Shown here piece by piece: positions 12,501 through 19,507 of a DNA stretch of 64,000 nt. Both the position numbers and the translations under genes were made by a program. The notes beneath the pieces were generated by a model. The model was not told the DNA's origin and searched no databases. It worked only from the letters and a program-made list of their open reading frames with translations. The first letter of the stretch is position 1, and every line of letters starts with the position of its first letter. The stretch is from Hemicordylus capensis (taxonomy: Eukaryota > Chordata > Lepidosauria > Squamata > Cordylidae): NCBI RefSeq assembly GCF_027244095.1, contig NC_069671.1, forward strand, positions 2,790,001 to 2,854,000, read 5' to 3'.

Positions 12501-14775
12501 GATCACCACATAACCTGTCGCTTCCTTGCAGAAGGCAGTTTGGGCATGCACTTAATAAGATGGGATCTGACATGCAGGGCAGCGGGGAGCTGTCCAGAGA
12601 CACACAGCTTCCAGAAGAAGAACATGAAGAAGAATGCAGGGTGTTCAGGCAGGAGAGAGATGATATAACGCCAGGGCAGGCGAAGAACACATTGAAGACC
12701 ACCAGTTACATCTGCTGAGGCAGTCGGGCATCCCCCTGACCCCAGAGGCCAGGCAAGTAAGGAGTGACTGAATCCCCACTTCTGGTTCAAGTTCCCTCTC
12801 TGACTTCTCCAAGATAGGGCTGAGAGAGATTCCTGCCTGCAACCTTGGAGAAGCCGCAGCCAGTCTGTGAAGACAATACTCAGCTAGGTGGACCAATGGT
12901 CTGACTCAGTATATGGCAGTTTACTATGTTCCTAAATTGTGCTTCTTCCCCCAACTACCCAGCTCTGGGATCTCCTTCCCCCAACCTCATCAAGTTCTCT
13001 CCAATGCAAGCAGCCCCTCTCTGAAGCTCAAGCAGAACCCTCCAGTTTCACATTATTTATTATTATCTACATTTTATATCCCGCTCTTCCTCCAAGGAGC
13101 CCAGAGTGGTGTACTACATACTTGAGTTTCTCTTTCACAACAACCCTGTGAAGTAGGTTAGGCTGAGAGAGAAGTGACTCGCCCAGAGTCACCCAGCAAG
13201 TCTCATGGCTGAATGGGGATTTGAACTCGGGTCTCCCTGGTCCCGGTCCAGCACCTAACCACTACACCATGCTGGCTCACCACAAGACACCCTGTTTCTC
13301 CAACTCTTTGAATTCAGCTTAGTGGACTGGATAGGAATTCAGGATGCTGCTGGGCTGGATAGGCCTTGGGCCTGATCCAGCAGGGCTGTTCTTACTTATG
13401 TTCCTGGCAGCATCTCCGAGACAGAGCTGGGAGAGACTCCTGCCTGTCGCCTTTGAGAAGCCACTGTAGACAGTCCTGAGCTAAACAGACCAGAAATCTG
13501 AGTTAGTATGAGATATGTTCATATGTTCCTAATAAAACAAACAAATAAACTTTATTTGTTAACCACCCCATAACAAATTGTTCTCTGGGCAGCTGACAAT
13601 AGAGGATTAAAAGTACGCAATAAAAAACACATAACACATTAAACCATAACAGACCAAAAAAGGTAAAAAAAGGGTAAAAAGAAAATACAAAATGCAATGC
13701 AAATCAGTTTAAAAACCCATTTTAGAATTATCTAAGCCATTAAGGGTCATTTAGTTTGCGGTCTTGCTTTGCTTTTAGACAGCCATTGTTTTATTTTACA
13801 TCTTTCTTCTATTTCTGATTTTTATAGTCTTTTATCATATGCTTGTATTGTGTCAGCCATCCTTAGGCGTTCATATTTACTTTTACCTTTAATATGTCAT
13901 ATGTAATCCCCCCTTATACTTTAAGGGCACAGCGGGGAAGCAACCTGCCTAGAAAGCAGGAGGCTGTTGGTTCGAAACCCGCCTCCCAGGGAAACTCCTG
14001 TATCTGGCAGCTGCAATATAGGAAGGTGCAGAAAGGCATCATCTCATACTGCGCAGGAGATGGCAATGGTTTTGTGTTTTTAATGGTTTTAATGGTTTAA
14101 ATTTTAATTGTTGTAATGTCTTAATCTTTTTATCTGTTGTTTTTACTGTTTTGTTGTAAACCGCCCAGAGACTTGCATTTTGGGTGGTATACAAATGTGA
14201 TAGATAGATAGACCCCCTCCTGTATTCTACCAAGAAAACCACAGGGCTTTGTGGTCGCCAGGAGTCGACACCATCTTAACGGTACTTTTCGTTACCGTAA
14301 TAAAGATGGATCTGGCATTTTAAAATTAGTTAAAAATCAGAACAAATCTGAAAACCCGAATGTAAAAGGCCTGGGTGAACAAAAAGGGTCTTTCTTTATC
14401 TGGCGCCTAAAAGAACAAAGTGATGAGGCCAGGAGCACCTCACTGGGGAGGAGCCAGCTCCATAACAGCCCTCCTCCGTCGTACGACCCCCACCCCAGCC
14501 ACGGCTATAGAGAGATAGACTTCCCCTGGCCACGGAGGATCTATTCAGCTGCCAGGCCCAACCCCCACGACCCTTGCATGAGCATGGGACCAGCATACTC
14601 AATGGAGCCTCCATGCTCAGGGGAAGTCTACCTCCAAGCGTACAGAGGTTCCTACGACTGCACAGGCAGAAGCGTGTCCCCGCTTCCAGACGTTAGCCCA
14701 GACACGTGCACACACAGAATCTACCACTTTAAAAAGCGGAGAGTACACTACCTTCTTTTTCTCCTGGCCGCCCAT
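432..14775 (-). CDS. PES1: PES1 (pescadillo ribosome biogenesis factor 1), 5' part, coding exons 1-8
   Basis: Pescadillo is the core of the PeBoW complex (PES1-BOP1-WDR12), needed in the nucleolus for 60S subunit assembly. Spliced coding exons on the minus strand: 14775-14752, 11894-11815, 10942-10789, 8580-8471, 7221-7050, 5781-5692, 1813-1697, 509-432 (825 nt, codons 1-275, frame kept throughout, all introns GT-AG). The protein starts [20 protein letters not shown] and includes [40 protein letters not shown] and [16 protein letters not shown], nearly identical to vertebrate PES1. This covers the Pescadillo N-terminal domain. The acidic linker starts in exon 8 ([12 protein letters not shown]). 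The BRCT domain and basic tail (human protein about 588 aa) are left of the window. No frameshift or stop was seen. Divergent from TCN2, with about 4.7 kb between the two start codons. Confidence 0.97.
650..775. mobile_element. Possible Tigger-like DNA element fragment
   Basis: CAGTCGCCCCTCGCCAACCG followed by GAGGGCTCCGTTCC resembles a Tigger-type terminus. No matching right end was seen. Confidence 0.35.
865..1115 (-). mobile_element. Composite SINE, reverse, head truncated
   Basis: CATATACTGAGTCAGACCAC, CTAGCTCAGTATTGTCT and TGCCAGGGAGGGAACC, ending at the start of the 5S-like head. Confidence 0.75.
1185..1290. mobile_element. hAT palindrome
   Basis: GGTCCCCAGATGTTGGTGGA to GGGAGTTGTAGTCCAACA. 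Confidence 0.72.
1697..1813 (-). CDS. PES1: PES1 coding exon 7
   Basis: 117 nt, codons 211-249. Encodes [20 protein letters not shown] then [19 protein letters not shown]. Acceptor CCTTTAG/CAC, donor AAG/GTAAGT. Confidence 0.96.
2117..2437 (+). mobile_element. Composite 5S/tRNA SINE
   Basis: Head CTTAGCTAAGCAGAGTCC..GAATGGGAGAC, body GGGGCCGCTCTGGGAAGAGC, tail TGAGCTAGATAGACC. The tail phrase is repeated three times near 2350-2402. Confidence 0.78.
2860..2995 (-). mobile_element. CR1-like LINE fragment
   Basis: CAGCATCCT..CACAAAGTAGCCCACC..GAAGCCCACAAG in reverse CR1 orientation, interrupted at its right by a composite SINE. Confidence 0.55.
2996..3295 (+). mobile_element. Composite 5S/tRNA SINE
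   Basis: Head from GAGAGCTGGCCTTGTGG with GCTAAGCAAGGTACTCCCTG and GAATGGGAGAC, then GGGGCCGCTCAGGGAAGAGC and a GAGCTAGATGGACC tail. Confidence 0.75.
3345..3448. mobile_element. hAT palindrome, type 2
   Basis: GGCCTGCTCAACGTAGCTGT to GCCAACATCTGCAGGAGCCC, with ATAATCCC/GGGATTAT arms. Confidence 0.72.
3460..3690 (-). mobile_element. CR1-like LINE 3' UTR fragment
   Basis: TTAAAGGTGCAGCGACCAGA and TACAGTCCCATGTTCCAGGT followed by a GGCTGCACC-like stretch, as in CR1 minus copies. Confidence 0.6.
4190..4285 (+). mobile_element. CR1-like LINE tail
   Basis: CTGCTTGTGGGCTTCCCAGA and GGCCTGATCCAGCAGGGCTT are the CR1 3' end. Confidence 0.55.
4766..4862. mobile_element. hAT palindrome, type 1
   Basis: GGGATCCCCAGATGTTGTGG to CCACAACATCTGGGAATCCC around a shortened centre. 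Confidence 0.7.
4985..5220 (-). repeat. Repeat A, reverse, with CA/CT microsatellite
   Basis: AAATAAATAAGATGGTTCCT, a (CA)n(CT)n run at 5094-5134, then CAGCAACAGGCACTGGAGGG and CTGCTCAATAAAGAGAATCA. Confidence 0.6.
5255..5612 (+). mobile_element. Two tRNA SINEs in tandem
   Basis: First: GAGGCTTCAATTCAGTGG to GGCTTCCTAG, with TTCAATCCCTGGCAGCATC. Second from GACTGTGGCTCAGTG. Both end in GAGCTAGA- or GAGGTGGACC-type tails. They end about 80 bases from PES1 exon 6. Confidence 0.7.
5692..5781 (-). CDS. PES1: PES1 coding exon 6
   Basis: 90 nt, codons 181-210. Encodes [20 protein letters not shown] then [10 protein letters not shown]. Acceptor TTTCCAG/GTG, donor AAC/GTGAGT. Confidence 0.95.
6095..6200. 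mobile_element. hAT palindrome, type 3 (GGTCCCCA ends)
   Basis: GGTCCCCAAATGTCGTTGGA to TGTAGTCCAACAACATCTGA. Confidence 0.72.
6303..6765 (+). mobile_element. Composite 5S/tRNA SINE with an extra tail monomer
   Basis: Head GCTACGCCAGGTCTGCCTTG and TTGGATGGGAGAC, tRNA body GGGGCCATAGCTCAGTGG, tail to 6600, then a second tail-containing monomer (6610-6760) with its own GAGCTAGATGGACC. Confidence 0.75.
7050..7221 (-). CDS. PES1: PES1 coding exon 5
   Basis: 172 nt, codons 123-180. Encodes [20 protein letters not shown] then [20 protein letters not shown] and [17 protein letters not shown]. Acceptor CTGCAG/GTATCC, donor AAG/GTGAGC. Confidence 0.96.
7369..7441 (+). pseudogene. tRNA-Lys (CTT)-like pseudogene
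   Basis: GGCTAGCTCAGTCGGTAG, the ACTCTTAAT anticodon loop and GTGGGTTCGTGCCCCAC match tRNA-Lys(CTT). The 5' acceptor strand (AAATGGC) no longer pairs with GTTGGGC and the D stem reads GCTC/CTCA, so it is degenerate. It lies in PES1 intron 4. Confidence 0.8.
7442..8103. other. PES1 intron 4 stretch, nothing recognised
   Basis: Non-coding on both strands. No repeat family identified. Confidence 0.5.
8104..8412 (+). mobile_element. Composite 5S/tRNA SINE
   Basis: GCTAAGCAGGGTCCAGCCTG and TTGGATGGGAGAC in the head, a GGGGCCGCTCTGGGAAGAGC body and a GCTAGATGGACC tail. It ends about 60 bases from the PES1 exon 4 donor. Confidence 0.78.
8471..8580 (-). CDS. PES1: PES1 coding exon 4
   Basis: 110 nt from codon 87. 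Encodes [20 protein letters not shown] then [16 protein letters not shown]. Acceptor CCCCAG/GTG, donor GAGAG/GTGAGT. It ends two bases into codon 123 (Arg). Confidence 0.95.
8690..9310 (+). mobile_element. CR1-like LINE 3' end
   Basis: The longest continuous copy: AGAAGAGGGCAACCCAGAGA, then GGAGACATGATAGAGGTCTA, CTTTTTCACACAGCAG and the GCCTGATCCAGCA tail. It holds a short TCTC microsatellite near 8890. PES1 intron 3. Confidence 0.8.
9640..10480. repeat. Large AT-rich inverted repeat
   Basis: Left arm holds GGAAGTATGCAATACTTCAT and AAAGATAAATATTTAATAAA; the complement appears at about 10200-10270. The outer arms also pair (ACCCAACAAGAACCCACCAG against the complement near 10400). The centre (about 9920-10170) is single copy. 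A (CATA)n run is at 10326-10359. Confidence 0.75.
10789..10942 (-). CDS. PES1: PES1 coding exon 3
   Basis: 154 nt, completing codon 35 to codon 86. Encodes [19 protein letters not shown] then [20 protein letters not shown] and [12 protein letters not shown]. Acceptor CCCCCAG/GCG, donor AAG/GTATTG. It ends in phase 0. Confidence 0.95.
11036..11360 (-). mobile_element. Composite 5S/tRNA SINE, reverse
   Basis: Tail first (CATGGTCCATCTAGCTCAGT), body with CTACCACTGAGCTTCGGCCT, then the reversed 5S head (CACCCATCCAAATGTAAACC, TAGTAAAGGGGACA). Confidence 0.75.
11450..11655 (-). mobile_element. Composite SINE fragment, reverse
   Basis: CTCTACCACTGAGCTACAGC and ACCCTGCTTAGCAAAGGGGA. Confidence 0.7.
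11815..11894 (-). CDS. PES1: PES1 coding exon 2
   Basis: 80 nt, codons 9-34 plus two bases of codon 35. Acceptor CCCCAAAG/TATGAG, donor CAG/GTAAG. Encodes [20 protein letters not shown] then LSLPDF, the most conserved N-terminal stretch of the family. Confidence 0.95.
12131..12323. mobile_element. hAT-like element, CAGTGTTCCCTCTAA ends
   Basis: Left end CAGTGTTCCCTCTAAAG, right end TTAGGGAGAACGCTG. The interior (ACGTGCACATGCTCA...) differs from the palindromes. A type 1 palindrome remnant follows at 12324-12390. Confidence 0.6.
12835..12945 (+). mobile_element. tRNA SINE tail
   Basis: CAACCTTGGAGAAGCCGCAG to CAGTATATGGCAGTTTACTA. Confidence 0.65.
13045..13275 (-). mobile_element. MIR-like SINE
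   Basis: Reverse of the pattern GTGGTGTAGTGGTTAG..GTTCAAATCCCC..GGGTGACTCTGGGC..GTTGTGAAAGAG. Its ends are well preserved, younger than mammalian MIR copies. Confidence 0.75.
13930..14285 (+). mobile_element. BovB-tailed tRNA SINE with a nested LINE tail
   Basis: CAGCGGGGAAGCAACCTGCC to GGAGATGGCAATGG, then an insert ending TTGGGTGGTATACAAATG plus GATA repeats (about 14068-14211), then CCCTCCTGTATTCTACCAAG and GTCGCCAGGAGTCGACACC. Confidence 0.75.
14752..14775 (-). CDS. PES1: PES1 coding exon 1
   Basis: Codons 1-8 (MGGQEKKK). The ATG is the complement of 14773-14775. The donor GTAGTG follows at 14751. The start matches the known PES1 N-terminus, MGGLEKKKYERG in human from memory. Confidence 0.93.
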
Positions 14776-15330
14776 GGCGCTCCTTCCCAGGCCTCGCTGC
14801 CAGCCCCCACGTGCTGACGCCCAGGCTCCGCCCCCGAACCCCTCCTTAGGACCCTTCCGGGTCTCTTATCCGGGTGGTGCCCGACTGCTGCCTGAGCAGG
14901 CCGCGAGGGCGGAGAACTAGGCTTGCCTCCCCAAGCGAACTAGAGCTGGCGACGATGATCAGGGAGGGGTTTGGCTCCCGTCAGCACGCCGGGAAACTCC
15001 CGGAGCACCAGCTTTTTTTTTACTCAGGCGTTAAGTAGGCCACCTATCCAGAAGAACTTCAGTAGGACCCCGATCGGCCTCAGTCTCTGCCTAGGCCCTA
15101 GGTCGGAGAAGGAGGGCGGTGCAGCGCTGGCGCGGAGCATGCTGGGGATTGGGTTGCTTATGATAGAGAGGGGAGGATAGATAGGGCTTTCTTTCTATAG
15201 GAGGAAAGGCTTCCAAAGCATGCTGGGATGCAGAAGGGCAACTAGCGCGGCGCGGTGCATGCTGGGATAGAGAGGGGCAATCTGGAGGGTGTCCTTTAGC
15301 CCTCTGCCCACAGAAGCTGCACCGGTGCAA
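14776..15330 (-). promoter_or_regulatory. PES1 5' flank with three GCATGCTGGG motifs
   Basis: CpG-containing sequence directly upstream of the PES1 ATG. GCATGCTGGG occurs at 15137-15146, 15218-15227 and 15257-15266, each just after a run of GCGCGG or a purine tract. The motif is the reverse complement of the CCCAGCATGC half of the ZNF143/ZNF76 (Staf) site, which is common at promoters of housekeeping genes. The exact transcription start is not visible. Confidence 0.5.
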
Positions 15331-15477
15331 GTGGCACTGAGTTTGCAGGATGAGGGAAAAAAGAAGGTCTGGCTTAGGGGCATTACCTGCAAAAGGGACT
15401 TAGTTTTCTTAGTGCAGGCCTGCTCAGGTTAGTCCCCCACCCCGCCAGCTGTTTTTGGATTGGTTGGTTGGCCTTTA

Positions 15478-15645
15478 GCAACATAGGAAGCTGCCGTATA
15501 CTGATTCAGACCCTTGGTCCATCTAGCTCAGTATTGTCAACCCAGACTGGCAGCGGCTTCTCTGAGGTTGCAGGCAGGAGTCTCTCCCAGCCCTATCTTG
15601 GAGATGCTGCCGGGGAGGGGACTTGGTACCTTCTGCTCTTTCAGG
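15478..15645 (-). mobile_element. tRNA SINE, reverse
   Basis: AACATAGGAAGCTGCCGTAT to GGAGATGCTGCCGGGGAGGG. Confidence 0.72.
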
Positions 15646-15865
15646 CCTCTCAGTCCGTGGTGCATTCATTGCTGCATCCAGATCCCAAGAAGTAATTGTT
15701 GCACTGGTCAGATGGTTGCCCTGGTGTCCGATTCTATCTATGCGGTGGATAGTTGGCTGTGTTTTGTGCCAGATATGCTGTGATGTCTCATACCCTGCTG
15801 CAAAGTCATGTGTAAACTATGCCTTGCTCATTGGAGGATTTTTTTAAAGTGAGAAATTAGATGGG

Positions 15866-16180
15866 GACATAGGGAGCTTACGTATACTGAGTCAGACCCT
15901 TGGTCTATCTGGTTCAGTATTGTCTTCACAGATGGGCAGCATCTCCTCCAAGGTTGCAGGCAGAAGTTTCTCTCAACCCTATTTGGAGATGCTGCCAGGG
16001 AGGGAACTTGGAACCTTCTGCATGCAACCAGAGAGGCCCCATTCCCTAAGGGGAATCTCTTACAGTGTGCTCACACTTGTAGTAAATGCAAGTGGACCCT
16101 GGTGGGTGGACTAGGGCGGACTCTGCTTACCAAAAGGGACAAGTTGTGCTTGCTTCCACAAGACCAGCTCTCCTCTCCTT
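15866..16180 (-). mobile_element. Composite 5S/tRNA SINE, reverse
   Basis: TATACTGAGTCAGACCCTTG, GATGCTGCCAGGGAGGGAAC and GACTCTGCTTACCAAAAGGG. Confidence 0.72.
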
Positions 16181-16244
16181 GTGTAGTCCTCTTTGAGACG
16201 TGAAGTGCCATGTGGCAGAGCCTTCTCTGTAGCGGCACCCAGAA

Positions 16245-16515
16245 GAACATAAGAACAGCCCTACTGGATCAAGCCCAAGGCCCATCTAGTCCAGCATCCT
16301 GTTTCACACAGTGGCCCACCAGATACCACTGGAAGCCCACAGACAGGAGTTGAGGGCGTGCCCTCTCTCCTGCCATTACTCCCCTGCAACTGGTACTCAG
16401 AGGCATCCTGCCCTTGAGGCTGGAGGTGGCCCACAGCCCTCTGACTAGTAGCCATTGATAGACCTCTCCTCCATGAAGTCATCCAAACCCCTCTTAAAGC
16501 CTGTAGCCACCCTAC
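16245..16515 (-). mobile_element. CR1-like LINE fragment
   Basis: AAGAACAGCCCTACTGGATC, CTAGTCCAGCATCCTG and TAGTAGCCATTGATAGACCT in reverse orientation. Confidence 0.72.
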
Positions 16516-16650
16516 ATAGGAACATGGGAAGCTGCCTTATACTGAGTCAGACCACTGGTCCATCTAGCTCAGCATTGTCCGCACAGACTGGCAGAGGTTT
16601 CTGCAGGGTTGCAGGCAGGAGTCTCTCTCGGCCCTATGTGGAGGTGGCAC
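16515..16650 (-). mobile_element. tRNA SINE tail, reverse
   Basis: GGAACATGGGAAGCTGCCTT to GTTGCAGGCAGGAGTCTCTC. Confidence 0.7.
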
Positions 16651-16737
16651 CATATAGAGATGGCGGGGATTGTTAATATTTATATACCGCTTTTCGACAA
16701 AAGGGTCACAGCAGGGAAATGCTTGACTAGCAAGCAG

Positions 16738-16985
16738 ACCCCCCCTTTGCTAAGCAGGGTCTGCCTTGGTTTGCATTTGGATGGGAGACTACATGTGAGC
16801 TGTAGCTCATTGGAAGAGCATCTGCTTTATATGCAGAAGGTCCCAATCTCAGTCCTTGGCAGCATCTCCAATCAGGGCTGGGAGAAACGTCTGCCTGAAA
16901 CCTTGGAGAGCCGCTGCCAGTCAGTGTAGACAATACTGAGCTAGATGAACTCAGTATAAAGCAGTTCTTTTCTCTTTCTTTTAAC
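16738..16985 (+). mobile_element. Composite SINE with shortened head
   Basis: TGCTAAGCAGGGTCTGCCTT and TTGGATGGGAGAC run directly into GCTGTAGCTCATTGGAAGAG and a CTGAGCTAGATGAAC tail. Confidence 0.72.
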
Positions 16986-16999
16986 ATGGCCTCCTTTGA

Positions 17000-17235
17000 A
17001 TAATTACAGGTAAGGTAAAGTGTGCTGTCAAGTCGATTTCAACTCCTGGCGCCTGCAGAGCCCTGTGGTTTTCTTTTGGTAAAATACAGGAGGGTTGACC
17101 ATTGCCTCCTCCCATGCAGTATGAGATGATGCCTTTCAGCATCTTCCTGTATTGCTGCTGCCCGATAGAATACCAGCGGGGATTTGAAGCAGCAACCTTC
17201 TGCCTGTTAGTCAAGCATTTCCCCAGTGCACAGAC
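17000..17235 (-). mobile_element. BovB-tailed tRNA SINE, reverse
   Basis: AGGTAAAGTGTGCTGTCAAG, TTTCAACTCCTGGCGCCTGC, GTATGAGATGATGCCTTTCA and CAGCGGGGATTTGAAGC. Confidence 0.78.
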
Positions 17236-17239
17236 AACC

Positions 17240-17853
17240 CTATATATATTTCCTTTTCCTTTCCAGAGCTCCAGCCAGCCTCTCGCTTTCTTTAACAAAC
17301 AGCTGATTACGGCAGCTAGAGATGGCATCACGTGATCTGGGGTAAACAAGAGCGAGCAAGGGAGGATTCCCCAACTCTCCTGACCCTACTGAGTAAGGTA
17401 GGAAAGGGCTCTTCTCTTTGTATAAGCTGGCATTAGCACCCCCACAGCCCCATTTTATGATTCAAGGGGAAAGTGAGGCGTTGGAGACTCCTGGAAGGAA
17501 ACGAGACCACAGCCTCTAATGGGTAGGTTTAGAGAAACGGTTTTTTCCCTCTCTTTTTTTCAACCGATCTCTCTCACTCAGCCTTGATGCAAGTTACGTT
17601 GTAACTTGATGCAAGTTAAGTTTCTGCCCTCCCCAACACATTTCCAAAGCCCCATTGAATTTACTTCTAAGTAAACATGCATAGGATTGCGCTGTAAAAC
17701 TTTTATATGGCTGGAGGTGTAGATAGATTGACAGCCTGACTGAGCAAGATTAAAGGAGAATTTCCACATTCTTCTGTTGTACAGATTGGAGACAAGTAAC
17801 TTGCAAGTACATTTCTTTCTCTGGGTGGCATGGATCGGGGTGAATTGATTAGT

Positions 17854-17909
<56 letters not shown>

Positions 17910-18755
17910 ATGGTTCACCAATGTGTGTTAAATTTAAAAAGCAAAACAAAGACAGAATGGTGACCTCATAACAGTTAAACAAAATCTGGATGTGGTTCAT
18001 GTTCATTCTGTGCTTCGGTTTTGGATCGGATGCTTTAAAAAGTGATTCAGGCACTTTGAGCCGGTTTGATACTCTTCTGCATGAAATATATCTAAACTCC
18101 TTTGCTTGTGGGGTAATCTGAGTATTGTGGTAACTATTTAACTTGAGAAACCATGTTTATTATTGTTGAAAACTTGTGTTGTCTTGATCTATAGAAGCTT
18201 TTATCAACAAAATACACATCACAGGATTTTGAAAAACTAAAAAGCCAAAACATTAATCTGACAATTGGAAGCAGAGTGTCTGACTGAACTGCTTATTTGG
18301 AACTGGTTGCCACCTTTTGTGTTTTGGAGTTTCATTCCAGTTCAGGGAAAGATACTCTCTGAACCAGATTTTTGGGTTCAGGGTTGATTCAACTCCTTGC
18401 AATTCAGTTCTTCAAGCCTGAGTTTCCAAACGTTGTTGAAGTACAGCTCCTGTCACCCCACAACATGTGTTTCTTTTCTCAGCAAGAATAAGAGGTGTGC
18501 CAGGGCTTCAGGCTGCTTGGAAATGCTTCACTGGTTGAATTTCTGCCTGTTGTGTAACTGTTAATGATGTGGGGTCTCTCCTTCAGAATGACTGCAGGGA
18601 GATTTTTCTATCTTTAACCTTAAAGGATTCAGAAACAGTTGGGCTCTCATGAATAAACAGCCCCTGATGCGTGTGGATCTTTATGCAGTTGCCTTCCACA
18701 CAGTCAGGCTGTCAACCCATCTGGTCTACTCTGACTGGCAGAAGCACTCTTTCAT
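17240..18755. other. PES1-TCN2 intergenic stretch, little recognised
   Basis: Apart from the TTCT run at 17852-17909, no gene or repeat was identified. Confidence 0.5.
17852..17909. repeat. (TTCT)n microsatellite
   Basis: About 14 units. Confidence 0.95.
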
Positions 18756-18759
18756 CTTT

Positions 18760-19115
18760 ACGAATACAGCAAACATTTATATGCTGCTTTCCAGCAGAAG
18801 TCCCCAAAGCAGTTTACAAACAAACAAATAAATAAATAAGATGGCTCCCTGTCCCCAAAGGGCTCACAATCTAAAAACGAAAGCTAAGACGGACACCAGC
18901 AACAGCCACTGGGCGGATGCTGTGCTGGGGACGGATAGGGCCAGTTGCTCTCCCCCTGCTGAATAAAGAGAATCGTCACTTTAAAAGAGTGCCTCTTTTG
19001 TTCATTTAGCAGGGGACTTTCTCTTTCTCAGATCCACTGTGAAGGAGCCAGGGCCTGAAATTGGGACCCTCTCTGTGCAAAGCAAGGCCTCTACCACTGA
19101 GCTACAGCCCTTCCC
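18760..19115 (-). repeat. Repeat A followed by a tRNA SINE, both reverse
   Basis: CAAATAAATAAATAAGATGG, CCCCAAAGGGCTCACAATCT, then CCTCTACCACTGAGCTACAG at the end. Lies 330 bases upstream of the TCN2 ATG. Confidence 0.65.
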
Positions 19116-19443
19116 CATTAGAATAAAGCAGTGATTGTGGGACTAGGCGTGCGTGCCGCAGATCAGCAAGAAAGGGAAGCAGCTGCCGCTTCCCGGTCTA
19201 GATCCAAAGCCCTTTGGCTTTCCGTTTTGTGTCTTGTTCAGGCAAAGTCCGTCCTGTTTTGCAGACTCGGCGTTTCTTCCTCGGGAAGATCCTGTTGGGA
19301 TGATTTCCAGTTGAATCGCTGATCTCATACAAACAGGCCTTGTGACACACCAAGACCCAGAGTCCTTTTTACGGTGCCTGGCCTCGCTTCTGCAGCTGTG
19401 ATCAGGAACTCTGCCTGCCGCTGGCTTCTCTCCCGCCGCCCGT

Positions 19444-19507
19444 ATGGATCCCAGGGGCCCACGGTTCTTCCTCCTCCACCTCCTGTTTGCCTCTGTCCAG
19501 CTGTGTG
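19444..19507 (+). CDS. TCN2: TCN2 coding exon 1 (signal peptide)
   Basis: 64 nt: MDPRGPRFFLLHLLFASVQL then Cys21 and one base of codon 22. Donor GTAAGC. Cys21 aligns with the first cysteine of mature human TC. Confidence 0.9.

Noticed and set aside
12167-12718. 183-codon plus-strand open frame in PES1 intron 1
   Set aside because: It spans a hAT-like element and unique intron sequence, with no known motif or splice support.
14251-14817. 188-codon plus-strand open frame over the PES1 first exon
   Set aside because: No homology; it overlaps the antisense of PES1 exon 1 and SINE remnants.
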